Shown here piece after piece: positions 1 through 9,800 of a stretch of DNA of 64,000 nucleotides. Below the pieces are notes generated by a model. The model was given only the letters and a program-made list of their open reading frames with translations, had not been told where the DNA came from and made no database searches. The stretch is from Pseudomaricurvus albidus. Lineage in GTDB: Bacteria; Pseudomonadota; Gammaproteobacteria; Pseudomonadales; Cellvibrionaceae. How positions within the stretch are numbered: the first letter of the stretch is position 1; each line of letters opens with the position of its first letter. Position numbers and translations under genes: made by a program. The stretch spans positions 124,001-188,000 of the forward strand of contig NZ_JAHKRS010000007.1 in NCBI RefSeq assembly GCF_018863235.1, written 5' to 3'.

Positions 1-1767
1 GTGGGCGCCAAATATGGCATCGGTACTTTGAATTATGTCGACGATAACGGTGTTTACCGCGATGGTGTCGAGCTGTTTGCCGGCGATCATGTCTATAAGG
101 TTGACGAGAAAGTTCTGTCCACTCTGGAAGAGCACGGCGCACTGTTGCATCAAACCAAATTGACCCACAGTTACCCGCACTGCTGGCGGACCAAAACGCC
201 TCTGATTTATCGAGCGACGCCGCAGTGGTTTGTCAGTATGACCAAAAACAACCTGCTGGGTGATGTGAAAAACGCTGTTGAAGGGGTTCAGTGGATTCCC
301 GATTGGGGTCGTGCCCGTATCGACAGCATGCTCGATTCCAGTCCGGACTGGTGTATCTCCCGTCAGCGCACCTGGGGTGTTCCCATTGCGTTGTTTGTCC
401 ATAAAGAGACTCAGGAGCTGCATCCGGATACCGCTCGCCTGATCGAAGAGGTCGCGAAAAAAGTTGAGCAGGAAGGGATGGATGCCTGGTTTGAGCTGGA
501 TGCCGCAGAGCTGTTGGGTGATGAGGCCGAACAGTATTCCAAAGTGACTGACACGCTGGATGTCTGGTTTGATTCCGGTGTGACCCACTACGCGGTTTTG
601 GAAAAGCGTGACTATCTGCGTTTCCCGGCCGATTTGTATCTGGAAGGCTCTGACCAGCATCGCGGCTGGTTCCAGTCTTCTCTAAAAACGTCCATGGCCA
701 TGAATGGCGTGCCGCCTTACAGGCAGGTTCTGACCCACGGTTTTACTGTGGACGAGAAGGGCCACAAGATGTCCAAGTCACTGGGCAACGTCATGTCTCC
801 ACAAAAAGTGGTGAATGAGCTGGGTGCGGATGTGTTGCGTCTGTGGGTGGCGGCAACGGATTTCAGTGGCGAGATGAAAGTCTCTGATGAAATTCTCAAG
901 CGTACTGCGGATTCCTATCGTCGTATCCGCAATACCGCACGTTTCCTGCTGTCCAACCTGAATGGGTTTGATCCTGCTTCCGATGCCCTGCAGCCAGAAG
1001 ATATGCTGGCTCTGGATCGTTATGCTATGGAGCGTGCGGCACAGCTGCAGGAAGAAATTATTGCGGCGTACAATAGTTATAACTTCCACAGCATCTACCA
1101 GAAGTTGCACAACTACTGTGTCGTGGATCTGGGTGGTTTCTATCTGGATATCATCAAGGATCGTCAGTACACCACCAAGTCTGACAGTGTGGCGCGTCGG
1201 TCAGCGCAGACTGCGCTTTACCATATCATTGAGGCGTTCACCCGCTGGATTACCCCCATCCTGAGCTTTACCGCCGATGAGTTGTGGGGGCAGATTCCGG
1301 GCGACCGTTCCGGTAATGCCTTTATCGCAGAGTGGTATGAATTGCCGAGATTGCCGGAAGGTGTGGCGATGTCTGGCGAGTACTGGTCTTTTGTTGCCGA
1401 GGTCAAAGACGCTGTCAATAAAGTAATCGAGTCCAAGCGTGGTGAAGGGGTGATTGGTGGTTCGTTGGAAGCGGCCATTACTCTGTGTTGTGACGGAGAG
1501 CTGGCTGAGCAATTGAGCGCCTTGCAGGACGAGTTGCGCTTTGTGTTAATTGCTTCTGCTGCCAAGGTGTCTACCACGGTAGTAGACGGCGCTGAAACTA
1601 CTGAAGTGGAAGGCCTGTCGGTTTTGGTGACCAAGGCGGATGGCGAAAAATGTGCACGTTGCTGGCATGTGCGTGAGGACGTCGGTTCACAACCTGAGCA
1701 TGAAGACATTTGTGGTCGCTGTGTCGAAAACGTTGCTGGTGACGGTGAACAGCGTCAATTTGCCTGA
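1..1767 (+). CDS. ileS: Isoleucyl-tRNA synthetase, C-terminal part (cut by window edge)
   Basis: Charges tRNA-Ile with isoleucine in the cytoplasm. Only the last 588 or so codons are present; the family is about 930-940 residues long, so the N-terminal catalytic half with the HIGH motif lies before the window. Visible are the second class I signature K256-M-S-K-S260 (in [10 protein letters not shown]), the anticodon-binding helical region, and a C-terminal zinc site with cysteine pairs C551/C554 and C571/C574. The GTG at base 1 is an internal codon, not a start. It is followed 44 bases later by lspA, so the two are probably co-transcribed, as in Pseudomonas. Identification is secure. Confidence 0.97.
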   Translation: MGAKYGIGTLNYVDDNGVYRDGVELFAGDHVYKVDEKVLSTLEEHGALLHQTKLTHSYPHCWRTKTPLIYRATPQWFVSMTKNNLLGDVKNAVEGVQWIPDWGRARIDSMLDSSPDWCISRQRTWGVPIALFVHKETQELHPDTARLIEEVAKKVEQEGMDAWFELDAAELLGDEAEQYSKVTDTLDVWFDSGVTHYAVLEKRDYLRFPADLYLEGSDQHRGWFQSSLKTSMAMNGVPPYRQVLTHGFTVDEKGHKMSKSLGNVMSPQKVVNELGADVLRLWVAATDFSGEMKVSDEILKRTADSYRRIRNTARFLLSNLNGFDPASDALQPEDMLALDRYAMERAAQLQEEIIAAYNSYNFHSIYQKLHNYCVVDLGGFYLDIIKDRQYTTKSDSVARRSAQTALYHIIEAFTRWITPILSFTADELWGQIPGDRSGNAFIAEWYELPRLPEGVAMSGEYWSFVAEVKDAVNKVIESKRGEGVIGGSLEAAITLCCDGELAEQLSALQDELRFVLIASAAKVSTTVVDGAETTEVEGLSVLVTKADGEKCARCWHVREDVGSQPEHEDICGRCVENVAGDGEQRQFA

Positions 1768-1811
1768 TTAGGCTGACTCTTCAAACGATGTAAGGTGGGA
1801 AGATAACGCTT

Positions 1812-2315
1812 ATGAAGGTAAAGACATCGGTGTGGAAATGGTACGGTCTGGCCGTTCTGGTGATTGTACTGGATCAGCTGACCAAAAATTGGGTCAGTGC
1901 GAATTTTACCTACGGTCAGCCGTTGGTGATTACCGATTTTTTTAATCTGACCTTACTGCATAACAAAGGCGCAGCGTTCAGCTTTCTGAGTGATGCGGGA
2001 GGCTGGCAGCGCTGGTTTTTCGGCGTCATTGCCGCTGCGGTCAGTGTTGTGCTGGTTGTGTGGATGGCGCGGGTTGAATCGGCGCAACGTTGGGTGTTGA
2101 CCGCATTGGCGTTGGTGCTTGGTGGGGCGATCGGTAATTTGTACGACCGGGTTGTGCTCGGGTATGTAGTGGATTTTATCGTCGTGCATTACCAACACCA
2201 CTACTGGCCAGCGTTTAATATTGCAGACAGCGCTATTTGTGTGGGCGCTGGGATGCTGATTATTGATTCGTTCCGCTCACCCAATGGTGATGAATTGTCG
2301 GCCGGATCAAAATGA
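1812..2315 (+). CDS. lspA: Lipoprotein signal peptidase (signal peptidase II)
   Basis: Aspartyl protease of the inner membrane that removes the signal peptide from diacylglyceryl-modified prolipoproteins. 167 residues, the normal family length, with four predicted membrane segments. The two catalytic aspartates are seen in NLYDRV (D112) and FNIADSAI (D139), and the N-terminal VLDQLTK motif is also typical. The ATG at 1812 follows a GGTGGGA stretch. It sits between ileS and fkpB in a conserved housekeeping operon. Its substrates in this window would include the lipobox protein at 45078-45719. Confidence 0.97.
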   Translation: MKVKTSVWKWYGLAVLVIVLDQLTKNWVSANFTYGQPLVITDFFNLTLLHNKGAAFSFLSDAGGWQRWFFGVIAAAVSVVLVVWMARVESAQRWVLTALALVLGGAIGNLYDRVVLGYVVDFIVVHYQHHYWPAFNIADSAICVGAGMLIIDSFRSPNGDELSAGSK

Positions 2316-2335
2316 TAAACAGATGTAAATGAAGT

Positions 2336-2791
2336 ATGACTATGACGAATTTAGCCATTGATGAAGGTACTGAAGTAACCCTGCATTTTGCCTTAAAACT
2401 CGAAAATGGGGATGTCATTGACTCCAATTTCAACGGTAAGCCAGCGACATTTGTTGTGGGCGACGGCAATTTGCTGCCAGGCTTCGAACGAGCTTTGGCG
2501 GGCATGGTAGCGGGTGAGAAAAACACCTTTGTGATTAAACCTGAGGATGGCTTTGGGCAGTCTAACCCAAACAATATGCAGGTGATGCCCCGCTCCCAGT
2601 TTGATGACAGTGTAGAGCTGGTCGAAGGCCTGATGCTGTCGTTTGCGGATGCCCAAAAAGCAGAACTGCCCGGAATTGTCGCCGCCTTTGATGATGAGAC
2701 GGTAACCATTGACTTCAATCATCCGCTGGCAGGGCGGGATATTCTTTTTGAAGTCGAGATTTTGGGGGTTTCCCCGGCGGTGACCCATTAA
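2336..2791 (+). CDS. fkpB: FKBP-type peptidyl-prolyl cis-trans isomerase (SlpA/FkpB type)
   Basis: Cytoplasmic FKBP-type proline isomerase of the SlpA subfamily (151 residues), which carries an inserted flap domain and often has chaperone activity. Seen in the sequence: the N-terminal FKBP strand with [10 protein letters not shown], the core [13 protein letters not shown], the GEK turn, then an IF-type insert (about residues 70-125) and the closing strand [18 protein letters not shown]. No signal peptide. Two ATG codons lie six bases apart at the start (2336, 2342); either could be used. It lies 20 bases after lspA and 73 bases before ispH in the ileS-lspA-fkpB-ispH order. Confidence 0.95.
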   Translation: MTMTNLAIDEGTEVTLHFALKLENGDVIDSNFNGKPATFVVGDGNLLPGFERALAGMVAGEKNTFVIKPEDGFGQSNPNNMQVMPRSQFDDSVELVEGLMLSFADAQKAELPGIVAAFDDETVTIDFNHPLAGRDILFEVEILGVSPAVTH

Positions 2792-2864
2792 TCCCCGTTA
2801 TCAATTAAACGAAGGATTGATTAAATACAACAGTACAGGAAGTGCAAACAGAGGTCTGAATCCT

Positions 2865-3809
2865 ATGGCAGCCGAAGTAGAGATCAATCTAGCCAATCCC
2901 CGTGGATTCTGTGCCGGGGTTGATCGCGCCATTGATATCGTCAATCGCGCTCTGGACGTGTTTGGTGCGCCCATTTATGTGCGGCACGAAGTGGTACACA
3001 ACAAATTTGTTGTCGACAGCCTGCGGGATCGGGGTGCCATTTTTGTTGAAGAGCTGGAAGAGGTGCCGGATGACGTCATCGTTATTTTCAGTGCCCATGG
3101 CGTTTCCCAGGCGGTACGTAAAGAAGCTGAGCGTCGCAGTCTGAAAGTGTTCGATGCGACCTGTCCGCTGGTCACAAAAGTACACATGGAGGTCACCCGT
3201 TTTTCTCAGGAAGGGTCTGAATGCGTTTTGATTGGGCATCAGGGGCATCCCGAGGTAGAAGGTACCATGGGACAGTATGATCACTCCCACGGTGGTGAAA
3301 TCTACCTAGTAGAAAACGAGGCGGATGTGGCGAAACTGGATGTTAAAAACCCGGACAAGCTCAGTTTTGTCACTCAGACCACCTTGTCTATGGATGATAC
3401 TGCCAAGGTCATTGATGCACTGCGGGAGCGTTTTCCAAAAATTGCCGGGCCGCGTAAAGACGATATCTGTTATGCCACCCAAAACCGTCAGGATGCGGTC
3501 AAGCAGCTGGCTCTCGAAAATGATCTGGTTCTGGTGGTTGGTTCTCCCAACAGCTCCAACTCCAATCGCCTGAAGGAACTGGCGGAACGCTGCGGCGCTA
3601 CCTCATACCTTATCGATGGTGCCGAAGACATACAGCCGGAATGGCTGAAAGACAAGAAGGCCGTGGGGATCACTGCCGGTGCATCGGCTCCGGAAGTCCT
3701 GGTGCAGGCGGTTATTCAGCGTTTGCGGGACTGCGGTGCAACTCCCGCCGTCGAATTGCACGGTATTGAAGAGAACGTTCGTTTCTCTTTGCCAAAAGAG
3801 CTGCGTTAG
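2865..3809 (+). CDS. ispH: 4-hydroxy-3-methylbut-2-enyl diphosphate reductase
   Basis: Last enzyme of the MEP isoprenoid pathway; reduces HMBPP to IPP and DMAPP with a [4Fe-4S] cluster. The three cluster cysteines are visible at C16 (PRGFCAG), C100 (DATCPLV) and C202 (DDICYATQ), together with the substrate-binding histidines in HEVVHNK and IGHQGHPEV. An upstream TTG at 2817 keeps the frame open, but the ATG at 2865 has an AGAGG ribosome site ten bases before it and gives the usual N-terminus, so I start there (314 residues). It ends the operon: a strong terminator follows at 3860. Confidence 0.97.
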   Translation: MAAEVEINLANPRGFCAGVDRAIDIVNRALDVFGAPIYVRHEVVHNKFVVDSLRDRGAIFVEELEEVPDDVIVIFSAHGVSQAVRKEAERRSLKVFDATCPLVTKVHMEVTRFSQEGSECVLIGHQGHPEVEGTMGQYDHSHGGEIYLVENEADVAKLDVKNPDKLSFVTQTTLSMDDTAKVIDALRERFPKIAGPRKDDICYATQNRQDAVKQLALENDLVLVVGSPNSSNSNRLKELAERCGATSYLIDGAEDIQPEWLKDKKAVGITAGASAPEVLVQAVIQRLRDCGATPAVELHGIEENVRFSLPKELR

Positions 3810-3859
3810 GCAAAAGCCCCTCCAAATTCGCTCTCATTAGAAAGTGTGACTAATATCAC

Positions 3860-3889
3860 AAGGCTGCTTATTATAAGCAGCCTTTTTTA
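3860..3889 (+). terminator. Rho-independent terminator after ispH
   Basis: A perfect stem (GGCTGCTTA with TAAGCAGCC) with a very short loop is followed by a run of six T. It separates the housekeeping operon from the pilin operon. Confidence 0.92.
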
Positions 3890-3973
3890 TATAACTCGTC
3901 CGCTCGTCGGGTAACATGAGCTTTTATCCCTTTGTGAGCGATTCTTTTACCGTCGTTTGGTATATCTGACACT

Positions 3974-4555
3974 ATGAAAAAGATAAACGTTGGTTTTACC
4001 CTCATCGAACTGCTGGTTGTGTTAGCCATTGCGGCGATTCTGCTGCTCGTCGCGGTACCTTCCTATCAGGGCATGATTGAGAAAAATAATGTTGAGTCTG
4101 CTCAGGAGGGGCTCGCGCGAAGTATTGCGTTTGCAAGGCAAGAAGCAATTAGTCGAAATGCGACAGTATCCATTTGCCGCAGTGCTGACGGGGCAACTTG
4201 TGCCGCATCAGGAGAGTGGAATCAGGGCTGGATTGTTTTCCTTGATAATGACAGTAGTGGTGCAGCAGGTGTTGTTAATACCGATGATGAGGTGCTGCGG
4301 GTAAATCAGAGCATCTCTGCCAATTATGGTCTTCAAGGCAGCGTGGCTTTTGTCCAGTTTGGCAATAAAGGCGCAGTGCAGCTGCCTGCTGCAGGCACGC
4401 CACTTTTTGAAGTATGTTCACCCTCCGGTGATCATCTAAGAGGGATCATGCTTCTGCGTTCCGGTCGGGGTGTTACTTCAAGACCGACCGCCTCCGGTGA
4501 TTATTACATTCAAGTAGATGCTAATGGCGACCCGGTTGCCATCTCCTGCTCTTGA
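3974..4555 (+). CDS. fimT: FimT/FimU-type minor pseudopilin (GspH family)
   Basis: Minor type IV pilin that helps prime pilus assembly at the inner membrane. It has a short leader ending in a prepilin peptidase site (VGFTLIELLVVLAIAAILLL: cut after G, Phe +1, Glu +5), followed by the hydrophobic N-terminal helix, then a GspH-type globular domain with paired cysteines (C at SICRS, ATCAAS, EVCSP, ISCS). 193 residues. First gene of the minor-pilin operon and in the position of fimT/fimU in Pseudomonas. The stop overlaps a possible TTG of the next frame, but pilV has its own better start twelve bases downstream. The fimT/fimU naming is uncertain. Confidence 0.88.
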   Translation: MKKINVGFTLIELLVVLAIAAILLLVAVPSYQGMIEKNNVESAQEGLARSIAFARQEAISRNATVSICRSADGATCAASGEWNQGWIVFLDNDSSGAAGVVNTDDEVLRVNQSISANYGLQGSVAFVQFGNKGAVQLPAAGTPLFEVCSPSGDHLRGIMLLRSGRGVTSRPTASGDYYIQVDANGDPVAISCS

Positions 4556-4566
4556 GGAATCTTTGT

Positions 4567-5046
4567 ATGGACTATGGCAAGCAAAGCGGTTACGCGCTGC
4601 TGGAAGCTATGATTGGCTTGTTTGTATTGGGCGTGGGCCTGCTGGGTATGGCAAGCTTGCAGAATCAGGCAGTTCGTATAAGCAACAGTGCTCACCTGTA
4701 TAGTCAAGCTTCCTATCTTGCGTCTGATATGGTGGAGCGTATCAGGGCAAACCGAGAAAAGCGGGACGACTATAACCTTCTTTATAGTGACACGATTACT
4801 GCTACAACCGATTGCGGGACGAGCGGATGTACGTCTGCACAGCTGATTAAGTGGGATCAATCGGAGTGGCTGGATGATCTGGCTAATCAACTTCCGCAAG
4901 GGGACGGAGCGATAGTAATTAACGGGAATACGGTAACCATTCAGGTTCGTTTTGATGATGATATGGGTGGGCAGTCTGCTGCTCAGTCTTCACAGGCCAG
5001 CGTGAAAGATGGACTGGTTCAATTGCAACTAGATAGTCAGATATAA
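4567..5046 (+). CDS. pilV: Type IV pilus minor pilin PilV
   Basis: Minor pilin of the type IV pilus priming complex. The N-terminus GYALLEAMIGLFVLGVGLLG is a class III prepilin signal, with Glu at +5 and the hydrophobic helix, followed by QASYLASDMVERIRANR, which is characteristic of PilV. 159 residues from the ATG at 4567, chosen over the TTG at 4552 because GAGGAAT lies seven bases before the ATG. A pair of closely spaced cysteines (TDCGTSGCTS) is present. Four bases separate it from pilW. Confidence 0.9.
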   Translation: MDYGKQSGYALLEAMIGLFVLGVGLLGMASLQNQAVRISNSAHLYSQASYLASDMVERIRANREKRDDYNLLYSDTITATTDCGTSGCTSAQLIKWDQSEWLDDLANQLPQGDGAIVINGNTVTIQVRFDDDMGGQSAAQSSQASVKDGLVQLQLDSQI

Positions 5047-5050
5047 AAAT

Positions 5051-6178
5051 ATGAGAACCCATTTTGCGATTTCGCGTATTCGCCAGCAAGGCTTGTCACT
5101 GGTTGAGTTACTGGTGTCTATGGTAGTGGTTGCCATTGTTTTGGCGGGTGTTGTACAGCTGTTATTGGATAACCGTTCAAAGTTTCGTTTAAACAATGAA
5201 ATTGCCTATATCCAGGAGAATGTTCGTTTTGCCATGGATGAGTTGGGTTATGAATTGAAAATGGCGGGATTCAATGGGTGTGGAGCCTCCGCTAACGTAG
5301 CCAATGTTGTGAATGGGACGGATACATTTTATAACGGCTTTGGTGTGGAAGGTTGGGATGGCAGTGAAACCCAGGCTAACTTTCCATCAGCATTTTCGGG
5401 TGAATTGTGGGCAACTGGCAATGCAACAGCTCCGGATGCGATCATCATTCGGCGGGTAGATAGTGATAATGCTTACACGACGACAGAGTCTCCGACGAAT
5501 TGTAATGCTGCAGCTACATTGAAAATTGCTGTGTCTCATCCTGTTCCAAAGGGCACCATAATGGTGGTGCAAACTCCTGAATGTAGCCAAGTAGCTGTAT
5601 TTCAGAACTCACAGCAAAATACCAATAGTAATGCTGATCAATTCATATCCAACACAGGCAATTCAACATCTCCGGGTAATTGCACTAAGGATATGGGCGG
5701 CAATGGAACGTGCAGTGATGTTTCAAGCCTTACTGGCAAGTGTTTTAACAAAGGCTCGACAGTCATGGAATTTGTAGGGCAGGCCTTTTATATCGGTGCT
5801 TCATCCATCGATCCAACGATACCGGCTTTATATCGAGTAAAACTTCGAGCGGATGAAGCTACGGGGAGTTTGGATACAGAGGCTGAGGAACTTCTGGTCG
5901 GCGTTGAAAACATGCAAGTCAAGTATGGGGTTGATACTGATAACTTATTCGATGGAGAAGCAAATCGCTATTTAGACGCTGATGAAATAACGGGCGTTGG
6001 CACCCTCGAATGGGATCGGGTTGTTTCGGTGCGTCTTAGTCTGTTGATGCGTTCTTTGTCCCCGGTTTGGGCCAGCAATACCGAATTTACATTCGAAGGT
6101 ATAACCTATGATGATCGATTGCTCAGACAGAAGGTGAATTCCACCGTACAGCTGCGGAATCTGGGTCTGGTCAAATAA
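5051..6178 (+). CDS. pilW: Type IV pilus minor pilin PilW
   Basis: Large minor pilin (375 residues) that works with PilV, PilX and PilY1 at the pilus tip. Prepilin site QQGLSLVELLVSMVVVAIVL with Glu +5, then the PilW pattern with the NNEIAYIQENVRFAMDELGYELKMAGF helix-to-globule transition, and several cysteines (CGAS, PTNCN, PECSQ, GNCTKD, GTCSD, GKCFN) likely to form disulfides in the periplasm. Its ribosome site is weak, so translation may be coupled to pilV. pilX follows after 15 bases. Confidence 0.92.
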   Translation: MRTHFAISRIRQQGLSLVELLVSMVVVAIVLAGVVQLLLDNRSKFRLNNEIAYIQENVRFAMDELGYELKMAGFNGCGASANVANVVNGTDTFYNGFGVEGWDGSETQANFPSAFSGELWATGNATAPDAIIIRRVDSDNAYTTTESPTNCNAAATLKIAVSHPVPKGTIMVVQTPECSQVAVFQNSQQNTNSNADQFISNTGNSTSPGNCTKDMGGNGTCSDVSSLTGKCFNKGSTVMEFVGQAFYIGASSIDPTIPALYRVKLRADEATGSLDTEAEELLVGVENMQVKYGVDTDNLFDGEANRYLDADEITGVGTLEWDRVVSVRLSLLMRSLSPVWASNTEFTFEGITYDDRLLRQKVNSTVQLRNLGLVK

Positions 6179-6193
6179 TAATCGGAGAATCTG

Positions 6194-6826
6194 ATGGTTT
6201 CTGTGCAAAAGCAATCTGGTGTTGTTCTGATCATTTGTTTGGTCATGCTGTTGGTGGTGACAATCTTGGGTTTGGCTTCCATGAGTGGGACTAGCAGTGA
6301 GATGAAAATGGCATCGGCTTTTCGTGATCGAGCCGTGGCTATGGAAGTGGCAGAAGAGACTTTAGTCGTTGCGGAAAATTGGATTTCCAATACAAATCTT
6401 CATCAGTCCAATTTTATTGATGGTTGCACCGGGTCGAATTGTTTCAGTGCAGCTTGTAATAATGGCCTATGTGCATTTTACAATCCCAGTGATCCTTTTC
6501 TGAGCTCTACAGATCTTGCTGCCTGTAAAGATCGAATGGAATTGCCTGAAACTTCAGTCTGGAAGTGGAGTGGCGCTACGGGTGAGCCTAATTTATGGAA
6601 AAATGATTCAAAAAGTGTACAGGTTGTCCCCAGTAATCCGGGTGCTACAGTGAATGCTCGTTATATTATTGAATTCATGTGCTATGTGGACAAAACCGCG
6701 GCCAATGACTGTGAAGTGGCCAGTGATGAAAATTGTGCGCCGCAGTTCCGTATTACTGCTTTGGCGAAAGGTTTGACAAATAACTCTGTTGTAATGCTGC
6801 AAAGCATGTACAAAAAAGTGAACTGA
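6194..6826 (+). CDS. pilX: Type IV pilus assembly protein PilX
   Basis: Minor pilin-like protein of 210 residues. It has a PilX-type N-terminus (QSGVVLIICLVMLLVVTILGLASM, then SSEMKMASAFRDRAVAMEVAEETL) with a hydrophobic helix rather than the full FTLIE motif, as is usual for PilX/GspK-like proteins. Cysteine-rich (CTGSNCFSAACNNGLC). GGAG lies seven bases before the ATG. It stops two bases before pilY1. Confidence 0.9.
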   Translation: MVSVQKQSGVVLIICLVMLLVVTILGLASMSGTSSEMKMASAFRDRAVAMEVAEETLVVAENWISNTNLHQSNFIDGCTGSNCFSAACNNGLCAFYNPSDPFLSSTDLAACKDRMELPETSVWKWSGATGEPNLWKNDSKSVQVVPSNPGATVNARYIIEFMCYVDKTAANDCEVASDENCAPQFRITALAKGLTNNSVVMLQSMYKKVN

Positions 6827-6828
6827 TA

Positions 6829-9800
6829 ATGAACAGAGCGAGCATTATGAACAATATATCCATGAAAGCTAATGTGCCTGCCGTGATGGTGGGATTCACT
6901 CTGCTGATTGCATCGCTACTGGCTTGGGGACAGCAGACCGCTAGCGATTATGAATCTCAACCACCTATTTTGAGCGTCGGAGGGTCTTCAAAAGTATTAT
7001 TGGCATTGTCCAATGACCACCAGCTTTATTTTAAATCCTATTCTGATTATGACGATTTGGATTTTGATGGAACAGTCGAAACCACATACACACACTCAAT
7101 CGATTATGTGGGTTATTTTGACCCTTACAAGTGCTATACCTACAACAATGCTCGGTTTGAACCTGTTTCTGAATCAAGTTCCAAATACTGTTCGGGTAAC
7201 TGGAGTGGTAATTTTTTAAACTGGGCATCCATGACTCGTATAGATCAGATTCGCAAGGTGCTCTATGGCGGGTTCCGTAGAGTGGATACGGATTCTTTGA
7301 CAGTGCTTGAACGTACTTTTCTTACAAATGATGCCCACAGCTTTGCGAAATATTACGATGGTAACGATATAGCGAGATTAACGCCTTATACCCCGGCAAA
7401 CCTGGGGTTGGGGACCCAGTCCAGCGGTTTGACATTTTGTAATACCACCGTTGTTAGCTCAGGAGAGTCTCAAAAGATCGACGCGAATGTTCATCCACCG
7501 TTATTAAGGGTTGTCAGAGGCAACTATTCTTTATGGGCTTCGGGTGAACGTTTCCAGTGCCGTTTTCGGGATGAAATTACTAATAGTACATACGGTCTAA
7601 ATAAGAATACAGCAGATTTATCAGGTATTAATGCTTACTCTGACAGTCCTTCCAAAGCTACTGCTCAAGTGGCAGATTTGAATGTCAGGGTGTCTGTGTG
7701 TGTCAATGGACTGGAAGAAGATAATTGTAAAGCATATCCCACAAGCACACACCAGAAGCCGGTAGGTGTTTTACAAAAATTTGGCGATGAGGAAGAAATT
7801 GAGTTTGGTCTGTTGACGGGAAGCTATACAAAGAATAAATCTGGTGGCGTGCTGCGAAAAAATGTTAGTAGTTTTACCGACGAAGTTAATGTAACCACTG
7901 ATGGAACATTCAAAAGCACTCCAGCTAATGGTGGTATTGTTAATACCTTAAATAAATTCAGGTTGGCTCGATATAGATTTGGTCCAGGGGCTGATACTGA
8001 TGGACGGTATAACGATGATGATTCCTGTCCTTGGGGGCAATCAGAATTTGATAATGGTAAATGTACTAACTGGGGGAATCCTTTTTCTGAAATAATGCTG
8101 GAATGTTATCGCTATTTTGCTGGTAAGGATGCATCTCCAGAATACAATACCAGCGATGCCGATATCATTTCCGGATTGACTACCGCTACTTGGAACGATC
8201 CAGTTAATAGTGATTCAGCATGTTCGGAATTAAGCATTATCGCATTTAATGCCAGTACATCTTCTTATGATACTGATCAGTTGGATAGAGTAACTGATTT
8301 GCAGACTACTGAGACGGCTGCAGCGTTGACTAATAAGGTAGGTGATCTGGAAGGCATCACCGGAAATGATTATTTTGTGGGTGAGGTTGTAGGGGGAGAA
8401 ACAAACCAGCTGTGTACGGCGAAAACTGTATCAGGGTTAGGTGCGGTAAAAGGTACTTGCCCGGATGCGCCAAGGCTTGAAGGTGGTTATCACTCTGCCG
8501 GTATTGCCTACCATGTCTACCAAACTGATATTCGTCCAGATTTACCAGGCACACAAGGTGTAAATACATACGCGGTTTCCCTTGCCCCTTCTGTTCCCGT
8601 TATGGAAGTGCCTGTACCTTCCTCCGATTCAGTGGTGACAATTTTACCGGCTTGTCGTAATGCAACTACCAATCCTAATACCAACTGTGCCTTGGTGGAC
8701 TTCAAAATAATCAGTCTACCTGAAGAAGTGTCCGGGACAGTAACGGCAAAATATTATGTGAATTGGGAAGATAGTGAGCAAGGCGGTGACTTCGATCAGG
8801 ATATGCACGGTGTCATTGATGTCTCTGTCACATCAACGAAAGTAATAGTCAAGACCACAATTATCGGTGTGTCAACTCCTGATACGATGCAATTCGGATA
8901 CGTGATCAGTGGTACTGACATGGATGGGTATCATGCTCATTCAGGAACCAGCGGTCAAGTGATCAGTAACTCACCGTCAAGTCAAGAGTATGACATTAGT
9001 GCATCAACGGCATCCTTGCTCAAAGATCCTCTGTTCTATACGGCTAAATACGGCAAGTTTAATGACATCGATGGGGACGGAGTACCCGACAGTAATGATG
9101 AGTGGGATGTTAAAAATGTCAGTGGTGAACTTGTATCAGGTGGTGACGGTTTGCCCGATAACTATTTTCCAGTGACGAACCCTCTTCAATTAGAAGCCTC
9201 ACTTGACGCGGTATTTAATGAGATTGGGATCAATGTGGTGAGTAGCTCCGCAGCAGCGGTAGTGGCCAATACCGGCTCGGGGTCCGGTGCGATCTATCAA
9301 AGTTCTTATTATCCAAAATATCAGGCCTCGGCAACTGACTATATTTCCTGGCCTGGAATGCTACATGCACTATTTCGGGATGAGAATGGCTATTTTCGTG
9401 AAGACACAGATGGTGATAAGACCCTTGATGGGTACGCCACGGATTACCGGGTAGAGTTTTTCTACGATCAGAGTGAGCAGCAAACCAAAGTCAACCGCTA
9501 TTCCTCAGCCAATGGTGGTGATACGTTCACTTTAGTCGATACGATTGATTTTGAAGATTTTGTTGCTATCTGGAACGCTCGTGATGAGTTGGCGAAGCTT
9601 TCTAATGCACAAGCCAGAACGCAAAGGACTTATACATCGTCGGCTAATACAGGTCGTTTTATAAAAACTGGAATTGATGTTGATGGGGATGGGACTGTCC
9701 AGCCGGATGAGGTTGTCGATTTTGACACTTCTGCTTTAGATCCGGATGTTAATCAGTTGTATCGTTACTTTGGATTAAAATCTACCAACAAAGATGAAGT